A DNA stretch of 32,698 nucleotides, taken from Lachnospiraceae bacterium (lineage in GTDB: Bacteria; Bacillota; Clostridia; Lachnospirales; Lachnospiraceae). Made by a program: the position numbers and the translations under genes. Below are positions 7,249 to 16,870 of the stretch, piece after piece; position 1 is the first letter of the stretch, and each line of letters begins with the position of its first letter. The stretch spans positions 1 to 32,698 of the forward strand of contig JAFTQM010000020.1 of the NCBI GenBank assembly GCA_017462755.1, written 5' to 3'. The notes under the pieces were generated by a model, which saw only the letters and a list, made by a program, of their open reading frames with translations, ran no database searches and was not told the DNA's origin.

Positions 7249-8421
7249 CTATTTTCTAAAATTCAATTGCAGGGAACGATATATGTTCTGCAGCGTCTCT
7301 ACCTTTTCCTGCTCCATGGAAAAGACCTGCTGCTTTTTTTCTCGTTTTCCCTTGTTCATTATTCCGTTGATTCCGCGCATTACCCATGCAACCGGCAACA
7401 GCCAGGTATGCTTTTCCAACCAAGGATAATGCTCTTTCATATACTCTATTCCCGGAAAATAGTACCACGTTTTCAATGAGCCCCCACGCTCTGCCTGGTC
7501 CTTGACAAATTGTCCCCAAACACCGTTTTCACCCTTGCCGTAAATTCCGCAATCCACCATATAATCAAATAACTGATTGTAAAATTCCGTAGCTTCCTTT
7601 TTTCCAAGCAATATCTCTGCCAGCATCCTCATATGCTCTTCAAATTTCGTCAGCCCTAGCTTCTGTAATTCCGTATTCAAATACTTCTTATCCAGTACGG
7701 AATCGTATTCTTTTAAATATATATATATATCTGCCACATTGCGGATTCCGCATCCGTTTTCATAAAAATGCTTCGCCATATGCGCAATCATATATATATA
7801 AAAATCTTCTTTTGAAAATTCATAAGTATACTGCGTTCCCGGTGTCTGTACTACCCTGAAATTGTCTTTGTAATACTGATATTGCCCCTTATCTACATTT
7901 TTGTCATAAAGCGCCCAGTGTGCTTCCAAAATAAGATTCGGCTGCTTCAAAAAGACTGCATGATGCTTTACCTCTTGAAGTTTACCATAGCCTGCTTTTG
8001 CAAGAATTTCTTCTGCTTTTTCAAAAGACTCTTCATAAAGCATAAAATCAATATCACTCATTTCCCGCATTTCCGGTGTAGGATACAATTGTTTTAATAT
8101 CACACCCTTTAATACCTGATTGCGAATTCCTGCCTGCTCGAACTTTTGTTGCAGCGACCTTGCTTCAACCACCTGCATCAAGGTTTGCAAAATACTATTC
8201 TTTACCTGACCGCGGAATCGATTTGCATACTCCTCCGGGAGCTCCAATTTCAATAAAGCTCCCAGAATCAAATACACCATATGTCCACGCTTTGCAATAT
8301 CTTCCAACATCTCCAACGTAATACCTTCCGGTACCGGTGCCGGAGTTCTTTTCTCAAATTGGGAAAGAACTAATTCACCCAGATACTCCATTATCTGCGT
8401 TTTTTTCACCTGCTTTTGCAT
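7249..8421 (-). CDS. NTP_transf_5-like nucleotidyltransferase family protein (390 aa)
   Basis: The middle part has the nucleotidyltransferase-fold pattern of this family (PF14907-like): VLKGVILKQLYPTPEMREMS then DIDFMLYEESFEKAEEILAKAGY, where the Asp-x-Asp is the likely metal site, followed by LEAHWALY. Such proteins recur in polysaccharide loci and in some Firmicute lasso clusters (for example paeninodin type), where they modify the product or a phosphorylated intermediate. I place the start at the ATG 8421..8419, which has AAGGAGG close upstream. Starting 24 nt earlier would translate that ribosome binding site as MGKGEGGR. Short AT-dinucleotide runs near 7717-7730 and 7789-7800 encode alternating Tyr and Ile. 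The reaction is unknown. Confidence 0.72.
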   Translation of the reverse strand: MQKQVKKTQIMEYLGELVLSQFEKRTPAPVPEGITLEMLEDIAKRGHMVYLILGALLKLELPEEYANRFRGQVKNSILQTLMQVVEARSLQQKFEQAGIRNQVLKGVILKQLYPTPEMREMSDIDFMLYEESFEKAEEILAKAGYGKLQEVKHHAVFLKQPNLILEAHWALYDKNVDKGQYQYYKDNFRVVQTPGTQYTYEFSKEDFYIYMIAHMAKHFYENGCGIRNVADIYIYLKEYDSVLDKKYLNTELQKLGLTKFEEHMRMLAEILLGKKEATEFYNQLFDYMVDCGIYGKGENGVWGQFVKDQAERGGSLKTWYYFPGIEYMKEHYPWLEKHTWLLPVAWVMRGINGIMNKGKREKKQQVFSMEQEKVETLQNIYRSLQLNFRK

Positions 8422-8454
8422 TCTTCCTCCTTCTCCTTTCCCCATAACAAACCT

Positions 8455-10638
8455 CTATTCTGCTAACGCTTCGGACTCTGCCAATTCTTCTTTCTCCGCC
8501 TCTGACAAAATATCCGCACGTCCTGCCTCAATCACTTCTCTGTTACCGCCCTTCTCTACAAGCTCTTCTGTATAATACAAAATATACTCTTTTCGCAATG
8601 CAAAGAAACTACGGATTTTTTCCAGCTCCGCCTTATAGTAATCCGATGTAGTATTTCCGTTAAAGCGCTTGTAGCTGCTCAGACTTGCTTTTTCCATGCT
8701 GCTTCCAATCTGAGCCAATGCTTCCTCAACCTTTTCCATGGTAAACACTTCCTCTGCCAGTGTTTTCATCGTTGCATCCAGCTGTTCCCTGAACTCTCGA
8801 TTCATTAACAACGATTGAAAAAAGGCATCCTGTGTTACCGACGGCATCAAAAAGCTATCAATACTGTATGTCGTTTTCATGCCCAGATATCCATTGTGCA
8901 TCGAATTATCAAATTGAGGTAAAACAAGTCTCCAAAGTCCGTCACCGTATTCGGAATCCTCGGTCGTTTTCCAGCTTCTCCACCATTTGTTGGTGTTTCC
9001 GTAATCCGCATTCGCCAAGTACATATTGATACATATGTTGTCAATATAGCTTTGGATATCCAACTGATTTTTTACTGCTTCGTAATTTGCTTTTATACTC
9101 AAATCATTCAAAATCACATTGTTCTTAAGTTCGATATAGCTGGCCTTTTCCTCCGGCTCCTGAAGAATTCCGTTGCGTCGGAACATAAGCCGCGTATCAC
9201 CGGTATCATAAGAGGTCTGCAAATACCCGGTATCAAAATTTTCTCGAAGCATGTACAATCCCCAATACTCACCATCTACAAAAACAATGCATGGTTCCGT
9301 ATCCAGTGCTGCATCCGTATATTCGTCCAACAGAACCTGTACCAGCTGCTCACGAATTTTGTATCCGTTATCCGAATGATAGGTCGTTACCTGCAACAGA
9401 TTGCTTGCCGAGTTGAAGTATTTTGTTAACGTAGAACCCTGTTCTGGAAGCGCACCCTTGGATTTTATCGTAAAGCTCTTTTGGCTGCTTGCAATGCTCA
9501 TATCCCACGCAATCCCAAGCTGTACTTCGCCTTCATAGCTCTTATCCTTATTCGCCTCGAAATACTCAATATATGCCGGCTTTGTCCAACCATTAAAATA
9601 GTTTGCCGCCTGCTCTATGCTTCCGGACGCAACCGCATCCTCATAGGAGCGTCCCTTTACATAAATACCGCTGAAATAGTCAAACAAATTCTCCGGATTG
9701 GTTGTAATCGAAAGCACCGGCAGATTCACATAATCCGTATCATACATAAATCCGACAAAATACGATGCTGTCTTTTCCTCTAACTGCTTGCCCGCAGCAT
9801 CTACGAGAATCGCCCGCACAATAGTCCCCATATCAATACTGTTCGGTGTAAAAAAATTCTCCTGCATTCCGGTAGCATAGACATAATTTCCGCCACTGCG
9901 GTTTGTAATCGTAAGCGGCTCCGAATAAAGCGCAGACTCTGTGGTCGGCTGGGTGCCGTCGGTCGTATAGTATACCTTACAGTCCTTCGGCGCTGATATC
10001 TCCAACGAAAATGCCGACTCATAGAAGCCACCCGGCACCGAAAAGCTTAGCTGTTCCTGCGCCTGCACGGTTGCCTGCCCATTGTCAGCCCCCTTCGTCG
10101 CTGTCAAAAATGCCTTCTCAATTCCTCCGTCCGTTACCGCACCAAAGCTTTCGTTCGCCTGCAACGCAGGAATTATCATATATTCCAGACTTTCACCGTC
10201 CGCCTTGCGCAGCTCTAACACCTTGTCACAGTAAGCATCCAGCGTACTTCCAAGCTCCAACACCGCATGCTCCCCTGCCGCAAGCGTCCAATCTGCCGCT
10301 GCCTCATAAAGCAGGTCTCCGCCAACATACACCTTAAGACCGCCCAGCGCACAATTGGTCTTGCCGGTATGATACAGCTCCAGCCAGCCTGCCTGATTCA
10401 GCTCATTTATCATAACACCGGTCGTCAGACCGCTGCCCTGTCCCGTCATCTCGCCTATAGTTCCGCCGCCCTGTAACTCGCCGCTGATGTTGCCCAGAGT
10501 TTCTTCCTTCTGTTTTTCTTCTGCCTTTGCCGTTTTCATAATATAAATCAAGCCTGCCAGCGCGACCAGGCTCAGCACGATGACAAGAATATCCTTTACG
10601 GAAAACTTCTTTCCTACCGGTTTTTCTGCCTTACTCAT
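8455..10638 (-). CDS. CotH-kinase-like membrane protein with lamin-tail-like and chitobiase-C-like domains (727 aa)
   Basis: A single membrane anchor (about residues 16-34) puts the rest outside the cell. A lamin-tail-like beta domain follows (about 75-175, INELNQAGWLELYHTG). Then comes a CHB_HEX_C-like domain (about 198-295, with VYYTTDGTQPT) and a CotH-kinase-like core (about 303-650) with DGEYWGLYMLRENFD (455-469), NADYGNTNKWWRSWK (542-556) and WRLVLPQFDNS (569-579). CotH family members are atypical secreted protein kinases of spore coats, and related proteins occur on clostridial cell surfaces. The C-terminus is acidic. The gene lies between a GT32-like transferase and the NTP_transf_5 gene. 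I infer a surface protein linked to the polymer; kinase activity is untested. Confidence 0.8.
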   Translation of the reverse strand: MSKAEKPVGKKFSVKDILVIVLSLVALAGLIYIMKTAKAEEKQKEETLGNISGELQGGGTIGEMTGQGSGLTTGVMINELNQAGWLELYHTGKTNCALGGLKVYVGGDLLYEAAADWTLAAGEHAVLELGSTLDAYCDKVLELRKADGESLEYMIIPALQANESFGAVTDGGIEKAFLTATKGADNGQATVQAQEQLSFSVPGGFYESAFSLEISAPKDCKVYYTTDGTQPTTESALYSEPLTITNRSGGNYVYATGMQENFFTPNSIDMGTIVRAILVDAAGKQLEEKTASYFVGFMYDTDYVNLPVLSITTNPENLFDYFSGIYVKGRSYEDAVASGSIEQAANYFNGWTKPAYIEYFEANKDKSYEGEVQLGIAWDMSIASSQKSFTIKSKGALPEQGSTLTKYFNSASNLLQVTTYHSDNGYKIREQLVQVLLDEYTDAALDTEPCIVFVDGEYWGLYMLRENFDTGYLQTSYDTGDTRLMFRRNGILQEPEEKASYIELKNNVILNDLSIKANYEAVKNQLDIQSYIDNICINMYLANADYGNTNKWWRSWKTTEDSEYGDGLWRLVLPQFDNSMHNGYLGMKTTYSIDSFLMPSVTQDAFFQSLLMNREFREQLDATMKTLAEEVFTMEKVEEALAQIGSSMEKASLSSYKRFNGNTTSDYYKAELEKIRSFFALRKEYILYYTEELVEKGGNREVIEAGRADILSEAEKEELAESEALAE

Positions 10639-10662
10639 TTCCTGCCTCTTTTCTCGTCCCTT

Positions 10663-11490
10663 TTACAATTCCGGCAACGTTGTCTGATTCTTCTGTGCCA
10701 GATAATATGGGTAAAAAGGAATCTCTTTCTTTAAATGTTTATACCGACGCTTCCGCACCACAATCTGCACCTTGTCGTACAGCTTCGGATGCTTCTGAAT
10801 CGCCTTCTTAATCCGGTTCTTTAAGGATTTGGAATCATCCGCCTTGATGCGCCATTCTCCTGCACAGAGATGAATCGCATAATGCTTACCGGTCAGCGTA
10901 CCGATTTCAAAATACTCCTTCGGGAAAATCACAAAATCCTTCATATCCTGAAATTTATTGTTCAGACGAAACTCCGGATAACTTTTAAGAATATAGTAGG
11001 TGTAATAATAATTACTGGTCGCATAGCCATCCACTACCAGCTTACCATCCCTTCGGTTAAACACCTTACCATCCGGATTCTTTCCGAATACCGTATCGTC
11101 ATACATATCAAGCAATGCCTTAATCAGCGGATTTCCCTTCTCTGCACCAATGATTGCCGAGCCCACCGAGCAATCAAAGATGAAATTCAAAAACGCCGGA
11201 TACTCTAACAACGCATCAAAGGATTTGTACACCTTCACATCCGTATCCATATAAATGCCGCCGTATTCATAGACTGCCTTTAAACGATAATAATCCCCGA
11301 TAAAGCCTAACTGCTTTTCTGCATAGGTCCTTCGCACAAAATCATTCTCATCAAAGCTGCAATTCGACTCGTCCCAGCGAATTACCTGATACCCCTCTAA
11401 CTTGCTCCAAGAGTCTACACATGCCTGCAAATCCGGCGGAAGCGGCTTGCCTCCGAACCAGCAATAATGAATAATCTTTGGAATACTCAT
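10663..11490 (-). CDS. Glycosyltransferase with DXD sugar-binding motif (GT32-like, 275 aa)
   Basis: The start IPKIIHYCWFGGKPLP and the block GDYYRLKAVYEYGGIYMDTD (66-84) are the signature of DXD-containing capsule or OCH1-like transferases (Gly_transf_sug). Asp82 and Asp84 of the DTD should bind the metal-nucleotide sugar. No signal peptide or membrane span is seen, so it should act at the inner face of the membrane. The C-terminus is basic (KKAIQKHPKLYDKVQIVVRK). It follows a Caps_synth-type gene by 15 nt, and the two are distant relatives side by side. Donor and linkage cannot be told. Confidence 0.87.
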   Translation of the reverse strand: MSIPKIIHYCWFGGKPLPPDLQACVDSWSKLEGYQVIRWDESNCSFDENDFVRRTYAEKQLGFIGDYYRLKAVYEYGGIYMDTDVKVYKSFDALLEYPAFLNFIFDCSVGSAIIGAEKGNPLIKALLDMYDDTVFGKNPDGKVFNRRDGKLVVDGYATSNYYYTYYILKSYPEFRLNNKFQDMKDFVIFPKEYFEIGTLTGKHYAIHLCAGEWRIKADDSKSLKNRIKKAIQKHPKLYDKVQIVVRKRRYKHLKKEIPFYPYYLAQKNQTTLPEL

Positions 11491-11505
11491 ACAAACTCCT
11501 CCTTT

Positions 11506-12456
11506 TTAAAACTCTCCCCGGCGTATTACCACATCGTAGAAGGTTCCTTGCTTTTTCATACCCTCGGCATCGAAACGGGTACTCAGCTTATGAATTCCCG
11601 TCTGCCGACACAGGATATCGTATTTCTTTTGATCAAATTCATCGAATATGTAGGTTGCCAGAATATGCGCATCTGCCTGACTGACAATCGGCATGTTCTT
11701 ATAGTCCTCCTCGTAATACTCCAACGCCATCGTCAGAAAGAGATGGAAAATAAAATAATGCACCGCCCGGTTATGCTCGCGCCAGTAAGTATACAACAGC
11801 TCTCTGACCAAATACAATACATTGTTGTCCGTACTGCTGTAAATCAGCCAATTGTTCAGTTCCATAATCTCCGGATTAAACCCAAAGTAATAAAAGCTGT
11901 ACATAAACAGCGGCTCCTGCTCAACCTGCCGCAGCAATGTCGCGTCCGTACAAAGCACCGTGGCATCAATCCAGTAGCCACCGTATTTTAACAATAGCTC
12001 TATCCGCACCAAATCCGTAAAATGAGCCGCACCAATGATACCATCCTGCCACTTCCTTACGATATCCTCCGGCATCGTAATATACTCGAAGATATTGTTT
12101 TGATCCAACAATACAATGGTCTTGTCCGGCAGCTGCTTCTGTAACGATTCGTAACAGCGTTTTACTAACTCCGGTGCCGCATCCATGCCCTGCAGCCAAC
12201 AGACCCATACCGTATTCGTATTGACCTGCTTGTTCGTAGCTTCCCATTCTCTTTTTGCGGTACAACGCGCAACGTATTTTTTCTTCAGACGTTTATAATA
12301 AAGCATCCGATGCTTTTGTGCCACCATGACATTGTACAAAAAGGACAGCTTTTCGCCACGGTATTTGGTTTTTAGCATAATATTGTCATAGATGGAACCC
12401 AAAAGCATATGGTCCTGTATTTTGTGCTTTAATTTTGTTAAACCTACCTTACTCAT
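11506..12456 (-). CDS. Capsular polysaccharide synthesis protein, Caps_synth-type glycosyltransferase (316 aa)
   Basis: The family signature is present: VWVCWLQGMDAAPELVKRCY (83-102), then HFTDLVRIELLLKYGGYWID (145-164) and ATVLCTD (165-171). This is the capsule-synthesis branch of GT32-like enzymes, in which the usual DXD is replaced by an Asp-Ala-Thr context. The first 75 residues are basic and probably contact membrane or lipid-linked acceptor. It sits between a GT2 gene and the DXD transferase in the same operon and should add one sugar of the repeat unit. The sugar is unknown. Confidence 0.85.
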   Translation of the reverse strand: MSKVGLTKLKHKIQDHMLLGSIYDNIMLKTKYRGEKLSFLYNVMVAQKHRMLYYKRLKKKYVARCTAKREWEATNKQVNTNTVWVCWLQGMDAAPELVKRCYESLQKQLPDKTIVLLDQNNIFEYITMPEDIVRKWQDGIIGAAHFTDLVRIELLLKYGGYWIDATVLCTDATLLRQVEQEPLFMYSFYYFGFNPEIMELNNWLIYSSTDNNVLYLVRELLYTYWREHNRAVHYFIFHLFLTMALEYYEEDYKNMPIVSQADAHILATYIFDEFDQKKYDILCRQTGIHKLSTRFDAEGMKKQGTFYDVVIRRGEF

Positions 12457-12493
12457 TCCAATCCTTTCTGTATCAAATGTATTTCTTCGTACC

Positions 12494-13504
12494 CTATCTT
12501 TTCAGCTTTCCAAGAATCCGATAGGACACACTTATTGTCCTGCACATCTTCGCCTGAATCATTTTTTTCATCAGACGCTTTCTGAACTGCTCGAAGTTTA
12601 CACCGTCTAACGCTTCAATAAACAGCGAATCCTCACAGATTCTTTTTATTAACTGCTGCTTTCTCTTTGCCGTTAAATCCTTTTGACAGCTGATTTGCTT
12701 TAAATGCATAATAACCAATGTCACATAAAGCTTTGCAAAACGTTTTTTCTGCTTTTCGTTGTCATGATAGCGTTCACAGTATCTCATTGCATTTTTATAA
12801 TACTGTGTTACCGAATCAAAAAACGTTTCATAAAACCGAGTAATCAAACTGCCGGAAGAGCGTACAAAATACTTATAATACATTTGGTTATTTACTACCA
12901 GCTTCTCCGCAACATTCAATAAGTTCGATGCAAAAATAATATCCTCATAAATCGGATAACGTGTATCAAAATACAGCTTATTTTTATCCAATAGCTCTTT
13001 GCGAAGCATCTTATTCCATGGGGCGTTAAATACCTCCGTATCCATCGTCGGAATCAGATACTCCCTAAAATACTCTTCTGCATTTCCTACAAACAAACGC
13101 TCCATCGCGTTCGGCTTTAGCTGTCCCGTATCTACGTTGTAATACCAGAAGCAAAACATAACCACATCTGCCTGATGTTCTTCTGCCAGCCTCACATTAT
13201 CTTCAATCACTGTTTTTTCAAAGGTATCATCTACATCAAAGAAAATCACATATTTGCCGGAGGCAGCCTGAATTCCCGCATTTCTTGCACCGCTTAGCCC
13301 TTTATTCTCCTGATGAATTACCCGGATTCTGTCGTCTTTTTCTGCATAGCTGTCGCAAAGACTTCCGCTATTATCACGACTTCCGTCATTTACGACAATA
13401 ACTTCGATCTCTTTGTATGTCTGAGCCAGTACACATTCCATGCATGCATCAATATATTTTTCCCCGTTATATACCGGAACAATAATACTTACAATCGGTT
13501 TCAC
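12494..13504 (-). CDS. Family 2 glycosyltransferase (336 aa, GTG start)
   Basis: A GT-A fold transferase: SIIVPVYNGEKYIDACMECV at the N-terminus, NDGS (39-42), GLSGARNAG (69-77) and DVDD (90-93) for nucleotide and metal binding. The C-terminal third is Lys/Arg-rich without clear membrane spans. The start is a GTG (13504..13502) sharing bases with the TGA stop of the polymerase gene (GTGA overlap), with AGGAG 7 nt upstream, so translation is coupled. It should add one sugar in the repeat unit. Confidence 0.9.
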   Translation of the reverse strand: MKPIVSIIVPVYNGEKYIDACMECVLAQTYKEIEVIVVNDGSRDNSGSLCDSYAEKDDRIRVIHQENKGLSGARNAGIQAASGKYVIFFDVDDTFEKTVIEDNVRLAEEHQADVVMFCFWYYNVDTGQLKPNAMERLFVGNAEEYFREYLIPTMDTEVFNAPWNKMLRKELLDKNKLYFDTRYPIYEDIIFASNLLNVAEKLVVNNQMYYKYFVRSSGSLITRFYETFFDSVTQYYKNAMRYCERYHDNEKQKKRFAKLYVTLVIMHLKQISCQKDLTAKRKQQLIKRICEDSLFIEALDGVNFEQFRKRLMKKMIQAKMCRTISVSYRILGKLKR

Positions 13505-14874
13505 CTGCCCACTCCTCTCTTTTTGATGTATTTTGATTCAAACACCGTTATCTGCTTTGCACTATTGCCTTCTTCCTCTGCCAAAGCTGCATAAATCGCA
13601 AAAGCAACATACAAATACTTCAAGGTCTGCAACGAATCTACCCATTTCAAGTTAATCAAATAACATATGATTCCCATCAGAATGACCTTGATTAATGCCG
13701 ATTGCCCCTTTCGTATCTTTTTTATCATCTCTATTACAAAATAGCCTACAAAAATAATATAGCTAATCAGACCCGGATAAGCATATCGGATATATTCTGC
13801 AATATAAAAGTTATCCACCGAACGTACAAAGGAACCATTGATTTCTGCCGCAAAGGTTCGCTTACGCCCGATTCCCAGCAAAGGATTCAGCCAATCCACC
13901 TGAAATATATATTTCAGCTGCGCACGATAATTGGAGCTACTGCTCAGCGCACTCGGGTTCGCACCGTACTTCACTGACATCTCTGTACCCAAAATCTCAT
14001 CCAATATGGTTGTAATCTGAAGCATCATATAGCTTCCCAATGCCGTATTTTGAAAAACCACCAAAAAAACAGCCAATGCCGCAATTAACAAAACACATAT
14101 CATTAAAAATTTCTTTTGATTTTTCCGGCTTGATACAAAAAACATCAAAATAATTTCAATCACAAATACACCCAACGTCGAGCGTGAGCCGGTCAGAAAT
14201 ACATTCAGTGCCAGCATAAGCAGCAGCGGAAAATGTGCAAACACATTGACCTCTTTCAATTTTTGATCATAACACGCAAAGGGTGTCATAAGAATAAGCA
14301 TCAGACCATAGCCCAGCGAGTGATTGGCAGAGCTCATAATCCGATAATGTCCGGAACGTATAAAACGTCCGGTATAGATTCCTTTGACCGTTTCCAAATA
14401 CGAAAACGGCGATACTCCAAGGACAAATTCCACAAGTCCGAGGAATGCTAAGATATAACAAAAGATCCGCAAATACTTGACCGTCGCCTCTACGCCTAAC
14501 ACATCCCGTACCAGATATACCAGCAGATAAAGAGAATACAGCTCAATAAAGGGATTTAGGAATGCATTGATATCCACGCGCAGCACCATCGTATATCCGA
14601 TAACGATAAGATACGGTATCAGTGCCTTCGTAAAGCCTGAATTCAAAATCATTCCCACAAAGCTCTTTTTTCGCTCCGTATCTGCAATGATAAACAATGT
14701 TACCAGCACAATCATAATACGAAGTAATGTAAAATCAAACACCGGAAGCGGCAGACCAAAATATTGAGGCATCACAAAGAGAGAGAACAAAAACGCAATC
14801 GCAACCCAGCGAAATACTTTTTTCTCTCTCGACGGCTTAATATATTTACTGATTACCATATTGCCTTCTGCCAT
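13501..14874 (-). CDS. Wzy-like O-antigen/exopolysaccharide polymerase (457 aa)
   Basis: A membrane protein with about 11-12 hydrophobic segments and one large loop (about residues 285-360). The loop holds LNPLLGIGRKRTFA and NGSFVRSVDNFYIAEYIRYA, the pattern found in the O-antigen ligase/polymerase (Wzy_C) family. Wzy joins flipped repeat units on the outer face of the membrane. Sequence conservation in this family is low, so the call rests on topology, that loop and the position among glycosyltransferases with Wzx and Wzz. The ATG at 14874 has GAGG at 7 nt; a second ATG at 14859 is possible. The stop overlaps the next gene's GTG. Confidence 0.82.
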   Translation of the reverse strand: MAEGNMVISKYIKPSREKKVFRWVAIAFLFSLFVMPQYFGLPLPVFDFTLLRIMIVLVTLFIIADTERKKSFVGMILNSGFTKALIPYLIVIGYTMVLRVDINAFLNPFIELYSLYLLVYLVRDVLGVEATVKYLRIFCYILAFLGLVEFVLGVSPFSYLETVKGIYTGRFIRSGHYRIMSSANHSLGYGLMLILMTPFACYDQKLKEVNVFAHFPLLLMLALNVFLTGSRSTLGVFVIEIILMFFVSSRKNQKKFLMICVLLIAALAVFLVVFQNTALGSYMMLQITTILDEILGTEMSVKYGANPSALSSSSNYRAQLKYIFQVDWLNPLLGIGRKRTFAAEINGSFVRSVDNFYIAEYIRYAYPGLISYIIFVGYFVIEMIKKIRKGQSALIKVILMGIICYLINLKWVDSLQTLKYLYVAFAIYAALAEEEGNSAKQITVFESKYIKKRGVGR

Positions 14875-14929
14875 CCTGCTTCCTCACCTTGCTCCGGTTG
14901 TTCTTCTGTCAAATTCTTTTACCGAATGC

Positions 14930-15859
14930 CTATCCCTTGATTGCCATGTACAGCTCCACCGGAATCGACCGCCTCTTATGATAACAATCTGCATATGCAA
15001 ACATCAGCTTAAAGGTATTCCAATATTTTTTCTGCTCCAGCAATTCGATGCGCAGCTCGGTTGCCCGAATGTTTCGCTCCAAAAGCTTCTGCTTCTTCGC
15101 CGAAAGTCCCAGTGCCTTTGCAAACCGCAGGGTTGCCCTGTGACTGTCCGACAGCTGCTTTAAAAATCGAATCCGCTTTTCCATATTGCGCATCTTCTGC
15201 AATGATACATTCGACGAATGAAGGCGTCTGCGCAGCGTATAGGCATGGTACATATACAGACCATCCATGCACAGTGCCAACTTCCACACATACTCATCAT
15301 GCGCCCAGCCCTCGTACCAGTACTCTTTTGTTTTCTCGAAAAAGCTGCGGCGGATGCACATCGTACAGCCCTGACAGCCGATGAAAATATTCTTCGCCCG
15401 ATACTCAAGCTTCTCCAAGGATTTATCGTTTTTGAACTGCTTTAATTCCCATTCCGGCACGCTCATCGCATCCTCCGAGCTGACAAATGGTTCAAACTCC
15501 GAACCCAGTAACTGAATTTCCGGATGGTCTGTCATCAGCTGCTCCATTTCACGCACTCGGTTCGGCAGCCAGATGTCATCCTGGTCACAGAAAAAAATCA
15601 AATTCCCCGTGGTCTTTTTCACTGCGCCGATAAAATTAGAAGCATAGCCTAGATTCTTCGGATTGACTTCAATTCTCCAGTCCGGTGCAAGCTGATGCTT
15701 TTCAATATATTCCCGTACCACCTCTACCGTTGCATCCGAGGACTGGTCATCACAGATGATTACCTCATCCACCGGTCTGGTCTGGGTACGAATAGATTCC
15801 AGCTGCTCGATTATGTATTCTGCGCCATTGTAGGCCGCCATTGCTACTGATAGTTTCAT
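14930..15859 (-). CDS. Family 2 glycosyltransferase, rhamnosyltransferase-like (309 aa)
   Basis: The N-terminus MKLSVAMAAYNGAEYIIEQL, then CDDQSSD (36-42), PKNLGYASNFIGA (67-79) and CDQDDIWLPNRV (91-102), match the GT2 subgroup that includes many rhamnosyltransferases. The DQDDIW form of the metal motif is typical of that subgroup. The C-terminal part (about 220-309) is basic and helical. It is a member of the polysaccharide operon, between another GT2 and the polymerase. Rhamnose as donor is only a family-level hint, and no dTDP-rhamnose genes occur in the window. Confidence 0.88.
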   Translation of the reverse strand: MKLSVAMAAYNGAEYIIEQLESIRTQTRPVDEVIICDDQSSDATVEVVREYIEKHQLAPDWRIEVNPKNLGYASNFIGAVKKTTGNLIFFCDQDDIWLPNRVREMEQLMTDHPEIQLLGSEFEPFVSSEDAMSVPEWELKQFKNDKSLEKLEYRAKNIFIGCQGCTMCIRRSFFEKTKEYWYEGWAHDEYVWKLALCMDGLYMYHAYTLRRRLHSSNVSLQKMRNMEKRIRFLKQLSDSHRATLRFAKALGLSAKKQKLLERNIRATELRIELLEQKKYWNTFKLMFAYADCYHKRRSIPVELYMAIKG

Positions 15860-15892
15860 GCTCTTCCTCGTTTCTGCATTTCTGCCATGTCC

Positions 15893-16870
15893 TTAGCCCT
15901 TCATCAGCTTTCCTAACACGATGGCAAGCAAGCGGCTGTTCCAGCGCTTTACCAGTCGGATATAGCAGCCGATTTTTCCGGTAAAATACTCATTGCTCCG
16001 ATACTTCGGAAAATGCTCCTTAATAAACGCAAAGGTAGTATCCAAAAGCTCCGTCTGCAATGCTCTTTCCTGTACTCTGCCAATGCGGCTTAACGAGCTG
16101 CAAAGCAATATCTTTACGCAGAAATACTCCAGCTCCTTTTGATACTCCTCATAAAAGCCCTGCTTTTTATAAAAATCCAAGATATCCTGCAATACTTTAA
16201 AAATATCTGCTACCCGGCGACTCTTGTTCGCATTCATCGTCGAGTTGCCGCGCAGAAAATAGTACACCGGATGCTCCGGCAAATACTCTGCTTTCCTCAC
16301 ATACGGTATCGTCTTGATGTAAAAGGCGGTGTCCTCGTAAATCAATCCTTCCGGAAACACAATCGCATTTTCCAGCAGTACCTCTCTGCGATACAGCTTA
16401 TTCCACGGCGAAACCTGCGGGTCAATAAACATATCCTTCTGATTCTTGTACGCACGAATATTGCCTCTGGTTTTTAGCTCCTGCATTCCCTGCTCGGTTT
16501 CCTGAATGTAATGATAATGGCATTCGACCAAATCACAGTCCTTTTCCTTTGCCAGCCGGTACATTCTTTCATACATGGTACGGTCCACATAGTCATCCGA
16601 ATCCGCAAAGCCGATGTACTCCCCGGTACATTCGCGGATGCCAAGATTCCGCGCCGTCGCCTGACCGCCGTTTTCCTTGTGCAATACCCGCACCTTATCC
16701 GGATATTTCTTGGCATACTCCTCCAAAATCTGCGGCGAATCGTCCGTTGAGCCGTCATTTACGATTACAATCTCAATCTCCTCCAGTGTCTGTCCCACCA
16801 GCGCATCCAGACATCGCACCAGATACTGCTTTGTATTATATACCGGTACAATCACACTTACCTTCTTCAT
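15893..16870 (-). CDS. Family 2 glycosyltransferase (325 aa)
   Basis: A GT2 enzyme with VSVIVPVYNTKQYLVRCLDA, NDGST (38-42), ENGGQATARNLG (66-77) and ADSDD (89-93). The start ATG has GGAGG 5 nt upstream, inside the preceding phosphatase gene, and the two genes overlap by 35 nt. It is the first transferase after the Wzz/kinase-phosphatase pair, so it may act early in repeat-unit assembly. That is inference from gene order only. Confidence 0.9.
   Translation of the reverse strand: MKKVSVIVPVYNTKQYLVRCLDALVGQTLEEIEIVIVNDGSTDDSPQILEEYAKKYPDKVRVLHKENGGQATARNLGIRECTGEYIGFADSDDYVDRTMYERMYRLAKEKDCDLVECHYHYIQETEQGMQELKTRGNIRAYKNQKDMFIDPQVSPWNKLYRREVLLENAIVFPEGLIYEDTAFYIKTIPYVRKAEYLPEHPVYYFLRGNSTMNANKSRRVADIFKVLQDILDFYKKQGFYEEYQKELEYFCVKILLCSSLSRIGRVQERALQTELLDTTFAFIKEHFPKYRSNEYFTGKIGCYIRLVKRWNSRLLAIVLGKLMKG

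Noticed and set aside
7717-7800. AT-dinucleotide runs in the NTP_transf_5 gene, considered as a phase-variation tract.
   Set aside because: Only about six or seven units and fully compatible with Tyr/Ile codons in frame. A slippage role would need population data.
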